Shown here in pieces: positions 7,829 to 14,583 of a stretch of 46,635 nt of DNA (position 1 is its first letter; each line of letters begins with the position of its first letter). Both the position numbers and the translations under genes were made by a program. Source of the stretch: an uncultured Bacteroidota bacterium (GTDB taxonomy: Bacteria; Bacteroidota; Bacteroidia; Bacteroidales; P3); the NCBI GenBank assembly GCA_902800395.1, contig CADCEC010000015.1:1-46635 (forward strand). Reading direction: 5' to 3'. The notes beneath the pieces were generated by a model. The model had not been told where the DNA came from. It worked only from the letters and a program-made list of their open reading frames with translations, and ran no database searches.

Positions 7829-8541
7829 ACCAAGAATGTGATTTCCTTCATGCCGCAGCTGAGGTGGCGGCCGTCGGCGGTGGTGAGGAGCAGGCGGCCG
7901 TGGGGGTCGATACCCGTGAGGGTGGCGGTGAGTTCCTCTTCATTATATATATAACGTGCGGTGACGTTTATATTCAGCAGGTGCGCGAGATATTCCGGCT
8001 CGGGGTCAATGCCGTTTTTCAAGTCGTTGTATCTCTTCTCGATGCAGGCAAGGATTTTTTTTAAGAGAGGCTCCAAGTCGTATTCTTCGCCGGTGAGCAG
8101 TGCCATCGAGGTGGGGTTGGGCACCCAGTCGGGGAAGACGGTCTGGTTGACGTTGAGGCCGATGCCACAGATGGCAGAAGCTATCTGTGCGCCCTGCAGG
8201 CGGGTGCTCACCAATGTGCCGCAGATTTTTCGTTTGCCGACATAGATGTCATTGGGCCATTTGACCTTAAGGTCTTTAGTGTCTTTAAGGCAGTCGCAGA
8301 GGGCCAGCGAGAGGGCTTCGGTGAGCTTGAACTGGCGGTCGGCGGGCAAGAAGGTGGGATGGAGCACGAGGCTGAAGGTGAGGTTCTTGCCGGGCTCGGC
8401 CTCCCAGTGGTTGCCGCGCTGCCCGATACCGGCGGTCTGCTGCAAGGCCCAATAGCAAGTGAAGTCCTCCACCTCAGCGAGGTCGAGGGCTTCACAATAA
8501 CGGTTGGTCGAGGGCACTGAGGCCAGGCGATGAATCTTCAT
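7825..8541 (-). CDS. birA: Biotin--[acetyl-CoA-carboxylase] ligase
   Basis: The 238-residue enzyme makes biotinyl-AMP and transfers biotin to a lysine of carboxylase carrier domains in the cytosol. Visible motifs are GIGQRGNHWEAEPGKNLTFSLVL (biotin/ATP loop, usually GRGRxG), KWPNDIYVGKRKICGTLV and ICGIGLNVNQ. There is no N-terminal helix-turn-helix, so this is the short, non-repressor form common in Bacteroidota. The stop overlaps the convergent T9SS gene by 4 bp. A 9-bp-unit tandem array fills the 39-bp gap to frr upstream. The conserved GRGRRG reads GIGQRG here, a mild deviation. Confidence 0.93.
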   Translation of the reverse strand: MKIHRLASVPSTNRYCEALDLAEVEDFTCYWALQQTAGIGQRGNHWEAEPGKNLTFSLVLHPTFLPADRQFKLTEALSLALCDCLKDTKDLKVKWPNDIYVGKRKICGTLVSTRLQGAQIASAICGIGLNVNQTVFPDWVPNPTSMALLTGEEYDLEPLLKKILACIEKRYNDLKNGIDPEPEYLAHLLNINVTARYIYNEEELTATLTGIDPHGRLLLTTADGRHLSCGMKEITFLV

Positions 8542-8573
8542 TATAGTAACTATAGTGACTATAGTAACTATAG
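8542..8573. repeat. 9-bp tandem array
   Basis: Copies tatagtaac, tatagtgac, tatagtaac, tatag fill the gap between the frr stop and the birA start. Confidence 0.8.
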
Positions 8574-8580
8574 CATGCTA

Positions 8581-9144
8581 TCAGATGCTCATGATTTCTT
8601 TCTCCTTGGCGGCGTAGATTTTGTCGCACTCGGCGATGTTCTTGTCGGTGATGTCCTGGAGGTCTTTCTCCACCTGCTTCACCTCGTCTTCGGGGACCGA
8701 TTTGTCCTTGAGCTTCTTGACCTTGTCCATGACATTGCGACGCACGTTGCGGATGTTGACCTTAGCGTTCTCAATCTCGGTCTTGGCGGACTTGCAGAGC
8801 TCCTTGCGGCGCTCCTCGGTCAGCGGAGGAATGACGATGCGCAGGAGGTCGCCTTCGATGCGCGGTGTGAAGCCGAGGTTGGCGTCGAGGATGGCCTTGT
8901 TGATAGGGCTGACCATGTTTTTCTCCCAAGGCTGGATGACGATGCTGCGGGCGTCGGGGGTGTTGATGTTGGCCACCTGGCTGATGTCGGTCATGGTGCC
9001 GTAGTAGTCCACCTTCACACCGTCGAGCATGCCGGGATTGGCCTTGCCGGCGCGGATTTTGGCGAGTTCCTTGTCGAGGAAGTTGAGGGAACTCTTCATG
9101 CTTGTTTTCGCCTCTTCGAGGCAGGCTTTCGATAGGTCGTTCAT
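8581..9144 (-). CDS. frr: Ribosome recycling factor
   Basis: The 187-residue length matches the family. Characteristic stretches are LAKIRAGKANPGMLDGVKVDYYGT (about residues 28-51), INTPDARSIVIQPWEK, and the C-terminal helix with RNVRRNVMDKVKKLKDKSVPEDEVKQVEKDLQDITDK. Together with EF-G it splits the post-termination ribosome. The gene starts 12 bp after the pyrH stop, the usual pyrH-frr pair, and is probably transcribed from the promoter upstream of pyrH. Confidence 0.97.
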   Translation of the reverse strand: MNDLSKACLEEAKTSMKSSLNFLDKELAKIRAGKANPGMLDGVKVDYYGTMTDISQVANINTPDARSIVIQPWEKNMVSPINKAILDANLGFTPRIEGDLLRIVIPPLTEERRKELCKSAKTEIENAKVNIRNVRRNVMDKVKKLKDKSVPEDEVKQVEKDLQDITDKNIAECDKIYAAKEKEIMSI

Positions 9145-9156
9145 AATATTGTTTTT

Positions 9157-9867
9157 TTAGTTTTTGCTTATGAGGGTGCCAATCTCTTCTCCGTCCACCA
9201 CCTTCAGCAGGTTGCCGGGCTTGTTCATGTCGAAGACGTAGATGGGCAGGTTGTTGTCCTCGGCGAGGGCGAAGGCCGTGAGGTCCATAATCTTGAGTTT
9301 CTTCTCCAGGGCTTCGCTGTAGCTGAGGGTGAGGTATTTCTTCGCCGTGGGGTCTTTCTCGGGGTCGGCGGTGTAGACGCCGTCGACGCGGGTCCCTTTG
9401 AGGATGACGTCGGCCTTGATTTCGATGGCGCGGAGCGTGGAGGCGGTGTCGGTGGTGAAGTAGGGGTTACCGGTGCCGCCGCCGATGATGACGACGCGGC
9501 CTTGCTCCATGGCCTCGATGGCGCGACGACGGCTCATCTCCTTGCAGATGGGCTCGATGGCGAGGCCACTGAGGAGCTCGGTCTTCAGCCCCTGACGCTC
9601 GAGTTCTGCTTGGAGGGCCATACTGTTGATGAGCGTGGCCATCATGCCCATGTAGTCGCCCTGCACGCGGTCCATGCCTTTGGCGGCGCCGCTGAGACCG
9701 CGGAAGATGTTGCCGCCACCGATGACAATGGCGACCTCGCAGCCACGCTCCACGGCACCTTTGATGTCGAGGGCGTACTGCGTCAACATCTCGGGACTGA
9801 TGCCGTAGCTTTGGCTGCCCATAAGTGACTCTCCACTCAGTTTGAGCAATATTCTGTTGTATTTCAT
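9157..9867 (-). CDS. pyrH: UMP kinase
   Basis: The 236-residue amino-acid-kinase-family enzyme phosphorylates UMP to UDP. Seen are [13 protein letters not shown] at the N-terminus, [10 protein letters not shown] at about residues 46-55, [15 protein letters not shown] at about 129-143, and [17 protein letters not shown]. It forms an operon with frr. A promoter candidate (TTTG, 20 nt, TATCTTCG on the minus strand) and a small inverted repeat lie about 60 bp upstream of ATG 9867. Confidence 0.97.
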   Translation of the reverse strand: MKYNRILLKLSGESLMGSQSYGISPEMLTQYALDIKGAVERGCEVAIVIGGGNIFRGLSGAAKGMDRVQGDYMGMMATLINSMALQAELERQGLKTELLSGLAIEPICKEMSRRRAIEAMEQGRVVIIGGGTGNPYFTTDTASTLRAIEIKADVILKGTRVDGVYTADPEKDPTAKKYLTLSYSEALEKKLKIMDLTAFALAEDNNLPIYVFDMNKPGNLLKVVDGEEIGTLISKN

Positions 9868-9911
9868 ATTATTAATATGTTGTCTATTAAGTAAATATAA
9901 ATAATTCTCCG

Positions 9912-9961
9912 CTTCGTTTCAAACAACGAAGATAGTGTTTTTTTTTGAACTGTGCAAATTT
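9912..9961 (-). promoter_or_regulatory. pyrH-frr promoter with adjacent inverted repeat
   Basis: On the minus strand TTTG (about 9961) is followed after 20 nt by TATCTTCG, a near match to the -7 motif. A 7-bp inverted repeat CTTCGTT/AACGAAG (9912-9918 and 9925-9931) overlaps the end of this motif and the likely transcription start, so it could be an operator. Confidence 0.5.
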
Positions 9962-9965
9962 TTTT

Positions 9966-10670
9966 TCAGCTGGCGATGCTGAGGGTGGCGATGCTGATGC
10001 GGATATCCTTCACTTGGCCGAAGGCGTCGCAGCAGCTGACGAGGGTGGCGCCGGTGGTGAGGACATCGTCGACGAGGAGGATATGGCGGCCTTCGAGTTG
10101 CTCGGGGTGCTTGACACGGAAGGCTCCTTCGACATTCTGCTCTCGTTCGGCGGCGCTGGTGAGGCTCTGCTGGCTGGTGTAACGATGGCGGACGAGGGCC
10201 TTGGTGTTCACCTCGCGATTCATCACCTCTGCGATACCGCGGCAGAGCAGTTCGCTCTGGTTGTAGCCGCGCTGGAGGCGCCGCCGCCAGTGGAGGGGTA
10301 CGGGTACCAAGAGGTCGATGTCGTCGAAACGGGCGGAATGCAACAACTCCAGTCCCAGCTGGCGCCCCATAAAGAGGCAGAGCTCGCTGTTCTTGTGGAA
10401 CTTCATGGCGTGGATGAGTTTCTGCACGGTGTTGCCATGATGGAAGACGAGGAGGGAGGTGGCGTTCGCGAAGGCTGGAATACGCCCGGTCAGGAGCCGC
10501 TCGGTGTGATTGTTGTCGTGACCGCTATAGAGGGTATGCGTGAGCGACGTGAGACAGTTCAGGCATATCTGCCGTTCTCCCCGCACCAGCACCTCGCCGC
10601 AGCAGGCGCAAGTGCTTGGAAAAAGAACTTGGAGCAAGGGGAAAGTGAAATGTGAAAAGTGAAATTTCAC
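9966..10670 (-). CDS. ComF family phosphoribosyltransferase-like protein
   Basis: The 234-residue product has an N-terminal zinc ribbon (CACCGEVLVRGERQICLNC, about residues 20-38) and a C-terminal phosphoribosyltransferase fold with the PRPP loop ILLVDDVLTTGATL at about residues 195-208, as in ComF/GntX proteins linked to DNA uptake or purine salvage. The start codon is GTG 10670, which lies inside a heptad array, so residues 2-10 (KFHFSHFTF) are encoded by repeat units. No other start is available upstream of the zinc ribbon. There is a 36-bp gap to queA, with a second heptad array in it. Confidence 0.85.
   Translation of the reverse strand: MKFHFSHFTFPLLQVLFPSTCACCGEVLVRGERQICLNCLTSLTHTLYSGHDNNHTERLLTGRIPAFANATSLLVFHHGNTVQKLIHAMKFHKNSELCLFMGRQLGLELLHSARFDDIDLLVPVPLHWRRRLQRGYNQSELLCRGIAEVMNREVNTKALVRHRYTSQQSLTSAAEREQNVEGAFRVKHPEQLEGRHILLVDDVLTTGATLVSCCDAFGQVKDIRISIATLSIAS
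10643..10667. repeat. Heptad array over the comF-like start
   Basis: Copies aagtgaa, atgtgaa, aagtgaa, attt. The translated N-terminus of the ComF-like protein comes from it. It adjoins a 12-bp palindrome gtgaaatttcac (10659-10670) that contains the GTG start. Confidence 0.75.
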
Positions 10671-10683
10671 CTAAACTTCTTTT

Positions 10684-10716
10684 CTTTAAACTTTAAACCT
10701 TAAACTTTAATCTTTA
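10684..10716. repeat. Heptad array over the queA stop
   Basis: Copies ctttaaa, ctttaaa, ccttaaa, ctttaat, cttta. The queA TAA stop (10707-10709) lies inside it. Confidence 0.8.
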
Positions 10717-11933
10717 CCCAAAAACAGGCAGCTGTCGCCGTAACTGAGGAAACGGAATCCGTGGTCGAGGGCGAAGCGGTAGCAGTCGCGCCAGCGGTCG
10801 CCGATGAGGGCGGAGACCAGCAGCAGGAGGGTGCTCTTGGGCTGGTGGAAGTTGGTGACGAGGCCATCGATGACACGGTAGCGGTAGCCGGGGGCTATCA
10901 TCAGCTGCGTCTCGCCGTCGAGGCGGTCGGTATCGTGGCGCTCCATCCAAGTGAGGATATTTTCAAATGCTTGATTGCATGATTGCTTGATTGCTTGAAT
11001 CTCGAGTTCGTAGGGGTCCCACTGGTTCACGTGCATGTGGTCGAGTGCGGGGTTGGCCTCCAGCTGCACGCCGAACCAATAGAGGCTTTCAAGGGTGCGC
11101 ACCGAGGTGGTACCAACGGCTATCAGCGGCTTGCCCTGATGGGCGATGATGTGTCGCAGGTTGTCGGCGGTGACGTGGACGGGCTCCACGTGCATCTCAT
11201 GCTCGCCGATGGTGTCGGTGCTTACGGGCTTGAAGGTGCCGGCACCCACATGCAGGGTGATGTATTCGGTTTGGATTCCTTTGTCTTTCAGGTGGGCAAA
11301 TACCTCGGGGGTGAAGTGCAACCCAGCGGTGGGGGCGGCCACGGAGCCGTCGTGATGGGCGTAAACGGTCTGGTAACGGGTGGCGTCGGAGGCTTCGGCC
11401 TGACGGTTCAGGTAGGGCGGCAGGGGGATGACGCCGGCGGCCTCGATGACCTCGGCGAAACTCAAGCCACCAGTCCACTCGAAGTCGACAATCCAAGCAT
11501 TGCCAACTGCCTCGCGGCGCGAGGCAGTGAGGGTAATCTCGGCGGTGCCGAGATGAACATTCAATGCCAGTGGACCGCTTTTCCACTTCTTGTTGTTGCC
11601 GATGAAGCAGTTCCAGGTGCAGCGCTCGCGCTGTTCGAAGGCTTCAGAGACAGCCATCTGGTAGGGCTCGAGACAGAAGACCTCTATTACCGCGCCGGTC
11701 TCCTTGTGGAAGAAGAGGCGGGCATGGATGACCTTGGTGTCGTTGAAGACGAGGAGTGTGTCCTTCGGCAGCAGGTCGGGTAGGTCGTAGAAATGGTGTT
11801 CGGAGATGTCGTCGCCCTTGAGGCAGAGCAGCTTGGAATGGTCGCGCTGCGCTATGGGGAACTTGGCAATGCGCTCCTCGGGCAGCGGGTAGTCGTAGTC
11901 GGCGATAGGGATATTTTTCAGCTCACTCAGCAT
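10707..11933 (-). CDS. queA: tRNA preQ1(34) S-adenosylmethionine ribosyltransferase-isomerase
   Basis: The start is taken as ATG 11933 (MLSELKNIPIADYDYPLPEERIA); longer frames upstream run through pssA and are not needed. The 408-residue enzyme transfers and isomerises the ribosyl group of SAM onto preQ1 in tRNA, a late step of queuosine synthesis. Motifs are FNDTKVIHARL, AAPTAGLHFTPE, HVGAGTFKPV and the C-terminal TNFHQPKSTLLLLVSALIG. It overlaps pssA by 11 bp. A translated 8-bp-unit array (10969-11000) falls in the variable segment before TWMERH, giving EIQAIKQSCNQAFEN at about residues 310-324. Confidence 0.95.
   Translation of the reverse strand: MLSELKNIPIADYDYPLPEERIAKFPIAQRDHSKLLCLKGDDISEHHFYDLPDLLPKDTLLVFNDTKVIHARLFFHKETGAVIEVFCLEPYQMAVSEAFEQRERCTWNCFIGNNKKWKSGPLALNVHLGTAEITLTASRREAVGNAWIVDFEWTGGLSFAEVIEAAGVIPLPPYLNRQAEASDATRYQTVYAHHDGSVAAPTAGLHFTPEVFAHLKDKGIQTEYITLHVGAGTFKPVSTDTIGEHEMHVEPVHVTADNLRHIIAHQGKPLIAVGTTSVRTLESLYWFGVQLEANPALDHMHVNQWDPYELEIQAIKQSCNQAFENILTWMERHDTDRLDGETQLMIAPGYRYRVIDGLVTNFHQPKSTLLLLVSALIGDRWRDCYRFALDHGFRFLSYGDSCLFLGKD
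10969..11000. repeat. 8-bp tandem array inside queA
   Basis: Copies gcttgatt, gcatgatt, gcttgatt, gcttgaat, translated within queA. Confidence 0.75.
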
Positions 11934-12621
11934 GTTTCTTCTGTGTGATTGCGGAGAGGATGATATACCAAAGGATGATGAGCGAGATGGCGTACCACTG
12001 GCGACTGGCAACGATGATGGCTGCGCAGCCGATGAAAAAGAGATACTGCACACTATTGCTCTTCCAACTCATCTCCTTGAAGTTGAATTTCAGCGAGAAC
12101 ATCGGCAGTTCGGAGACCATCAGCACGTCGGTGACAAGGGAGATGGCGATAAGGGCGATGATGAAGGTGAGTTCGTCCATCGGTAGTGCCGGCGTGAGAG
12201 CCACGCCCACCCAGATGAGGGCGTTGGCAGGTGTCGGCAGGCCGAGGAAGGAGTGACTCTGACGGCTGTCGATGTTGAATTTGGCCAGACGGTAGGCAGC
12301 GAAGAGAGGGATGAGTAAAGCAGTGTAAGGAAGGAATTCCGGCCACTTTTCATCCACACCGTTGCAGAGGATATTCCATAGGATAAATCCCGGTGCCACA
12401 CCGCTGGTGACCACGTCGGCCAGCGAGTCGAGTTCCTTGCCCAGCGGCGAAGCAACATTCAATAGGCGAGCCGCTAGACCGTCGAAGAAATCAAGGAAGA
12501 TTCCCAGGCAAATCATCAGCGATGCCCTTGTCAGGTCGCCTCTGAGGGCGGCTGCAATAGCAATCACCCCACACAACAAGTTGCCCAGGGTGATGAGGTT
12601 GGGAATCTGGCGACGGATCAT
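11923..12621 (-). CDS. pssA: CDP-diacylglycerol--serine O-phosphatidyltransferase
   Basis: The 232-residue membrane enzyme makes phosphatidylserine, the precursor of phosphatidylethanolamine. The CDP-alcohol phosphatidyltransferase motif is clear at about residues 42-70: DFFDGLAARLLN, then the G-x3-D-x3-D part in SPLGKELDSLADVV. Around it are about six hydrophobic membrane segments. It abuts the upstream lipoprotein gene (stop 12622) and overlaps queA by 11 bp, so these genes are co-transcribed. The C-terminus is basic (QKKHAE). Confidence 0.95.
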   Translation of the reverse strand: MIRRQIPNLITLGNLLCGVIAIAAALRGDLTRASLMICLGIFLDFFDGLAARLLNVASPLGKELDSLADVVTSGVAPGFILWNILCNGVDEKWPEFLPYTALLIPLFAAYRLAKFNIDSRQSHSFLGLPTPANALIWVGVALTPALPMDELTFIIALIAISLVTDVLMVSELPMFSLKFNFKEMSWKSNSVQYLFFIGCAAIIVASRQWYAISLIILWYIILSAITQKKHAE

Positions 12622-14460
12622 TTACCAGAGCTTGATGATGAGCTTGAACTCCTCGTCGTTCCAGTACTCTTTGAATTCGGTGTCGACGGCGGCTTTGCGC
12701 TTGTATTCGTATTTGTCGTCGATGGAGGCCTTGAGGGCCTTGAGACATTCGTCGCGGTCGCCACGACGGGCGTAGCAGACGGCACGGAGGTACTTCACGT
12801 CGGCGTTCTGGTCGAGGCAGCAGTTGAGGGTCTGCAGGGCGGCGCCTACCTCGTCGTTCATCAGCTGGGTGAAGGCGAGGTTGTAGGTGCAGGTGCTGTT
12901 CTTGAGGGCTTTCTTGGCCTCGGTGTAGTTACCTTGCTTGAGGTTCAGGATGGGGATGTTGGCGGCGGCATCGGTGCTGCCCTGACGGATGGCCTCGTTG
13001 AAGTAGTACTTGGCCAGCGCATAGTCCTTCTTGGCTAGGAAGAGCAGACCGGTATTGTTGAGCACGTCGGGGTTATGGGGATTGAGGTCGCGAGCCACGT
13101 TGAGGTAGCGCTCGGCCTCGCCGATGGAGTCGAGATAGAAAGCCACAGCGCCGGCATTGTTCCAGGCGGCCCACTCCTGCGAGTGGTTCTCGGTGGCCCA
13201 TTTGTAGTATTTCAGTTTGGTGTCGTAGTTGTAGTTGATATAGGCGGCATACATCAGTTCGTCGAACGAGAGTTTGGCGGGCTGCAGGGAGGCGAGCTTG
13301 GCGAGCTCGGGGTCGGTGCGGCGGGCCTCAGAGTAGTAGAGGGCAATCTGCGCACGGCGCAGGTTGGGGAAAATCTCGTTTTTCAGCTCGTCGTAGGTCT
13401 CGGCCATGTTGCGGATCATCTGCTCGCGCTTCAGCACGTTCTGCTGAGTCTCCACGATGTTGATGATGGCGTGCTTGTCCTGGATGTCGCTGCCCTCGAC
13501 CATCACCACGAAATGTACCCAGTCTTCGCCGGCGGCGCGGGTGGTGATGATGAGTTTCTTGAGCTGCTGGTACTTGTAGTATTCCACGTCCTGCGGTTTC
13601 ACCTTGGCGCGTTTGGCCATGGTGGTGAGCACCTCGTCGAGGAGCTTGTTGAGCAGACCCGTGGCCAGGTCGGCACGGTTCTTCGAGACGCCTACGTTGT
13701 TGGTCTCCTCACCTTCGGGCGAGGCCCAGCCGGTGATGGAAATCTGCTTGGGCAGACCCTGCTCGAGCATGATGCGCTTGAGGTTGAGGTAGGTGTTGTA
13801 GCAGTCGAATTTGCGGTTCATCTCGAAGTCCCAGTCGAGTTCGGAGGTGCCATTGAGGAAGTAGATGTCGGCGGTCTCCACGATGCCTTCGGATTTATTG
13901 TAGTTGATGGGGGCGATGGAGATATTGCCCTTGATGTCGACCCACGACGAAGTGTTGTTGACACCGTCGGAGAGGAGGACGGTGCTGAAGGGCACGCCCT
14001 CGTTGGTGGTGATGATGTCCTCCATGAAGCGGGCGTCCTCGTTGGTGCGGTCGGCTTTGTAGCCGATGGGGGTGAGGGTCAAGCGGCCGGTCTCCATGCC
14101 GGGCTTGAAGTCGAACATGTCGGTATAGGTAAAGCGTCCACCCTTGTCACAGTTGATGAGGGTGCCGTCGCCCTCCACACCCTCGCCCTTGAGGGTCATG
14201 GGCTCCAGTGGAATCTCGCCCAGGTCCCAAGAGAAGACAGGCTGAAGGAACACGGCACAATTCTTCTTGAAGTAGCCTGAGGGAATCTGACCCGTGAATT
14301 TCACCACCACTTTTTCGTCCATGGTTTCTATCGGGTTGGGGTTGGCTTGGTAGCGCACTTTGTTGCTGCCGGATTTCATTTTCGACAGACTATTGCATCC
14401 TGTAAACAGCACTGCAAACAGCACTGCGGAGAGTGTCATGACAGAAAGTGACTTTCTCAT
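12622..14460 (-). CDS. OmpA-like/TPR outer-membrane lipoprotein
   Basis: The 612-residue product has a lipoprotein signal peptide (lipobox AVLFTGC, about Cys22), then a beta-rich part with NPIETMDEKVVVKFTGQIPSGYFKKN. An OmpA-like stretch follows at about residues 200-290 (IYFLNGTSELDWDFEMN, then ITGWASPEGEETNNVGVSKNRA), the type that binds peptidoglycan. The C-terminal half carries tetratricopeptide repeats (AWNNAGAVAFYLDSIGEAERYL, then DVLNNTGLLFLAKKDYALAKYYF). Similar TPR/OmpA lipoproteins are common in Bacteroidales envelopes; the exact role is unknown. Its own promoter lies at 14546-14553. Confidence 0.8.
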   Translation of the reverse strand: MRKSLSVMTLSAVLFAVLFTGCNSLSKMKSGSNKVRYQANPNPIETMDEKVVVKFTGQIPSGYFKKNCAVFLQPVFSWDLGEIPLEPMTLKGEGVEGDGTLINCDKGGRFTYTDMFDFKPGMETGRLTLTPIGYKADRTNEDARFMEDIITTNEGVPFSTVLLSDGVNNTSSWVDIKGNISIAPINYNKSEGIVETADIYFLNGTSELDWDFEMNRKFDCYNTYLNLKRIMLEQGLPKQISITGWASPEGEETNNVGVSKNRADLATGLLNKLLDEVLTTMAKRAKVKPQDVEYYKYQQLKKLIITTRAAGEDWVHFVVMVEGSDIQDKHAIINIVETQQNVLKREQMIRNMAETYDELKNEIFPNLRRAQIALYYSEARRTDPELAKLASLQPAKLSFDELMYAAYINYNYDTKLKYYKWATENHSQEWAAWNNAGAVAFYLDSIGEAERYLNVARDLNPHNPDVLNNTGLLFLAKKDYALAKYYFNEAIRQGSTDAAANIPILNLKQGNYTEAKKALKNSTCTYNLAFTQLMNDEVGAALQTLNCCLDQNADVKYLRAVCYARRGDRDECLKALKASIDDKYEYKRKAAVDTEFKEYWNDEEFKLIIKLW

Positions 14461-14545
14461 TTTATATTTTATATTTTATTTATATACGTATCAATCAGTC
14501 GAATACGCCGATTCGGGCGGCATATTGCTGCGGTTGTTTAATCTG

Positions 14546-14553
14546 CAAATATA
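14546..14553 (-). promoter_or_regulatory. -7 motif upstream of the OmpA/TPR lipoprotein
   Basis: TATATTTG on the minus strand, about 86 bp upstream of ATG 14460. Confidence 0.55.
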
Positions 14554-14583
14554 GATATTTTTTTTGGATTAGAGAAAAAAATC

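Noticed and set aside
13075-14280. 401-codon ORF on the plus strand
   Set aside because: Antisense frame of the OmpA/TPR lipoprotein gene with the same low-complexity composition.
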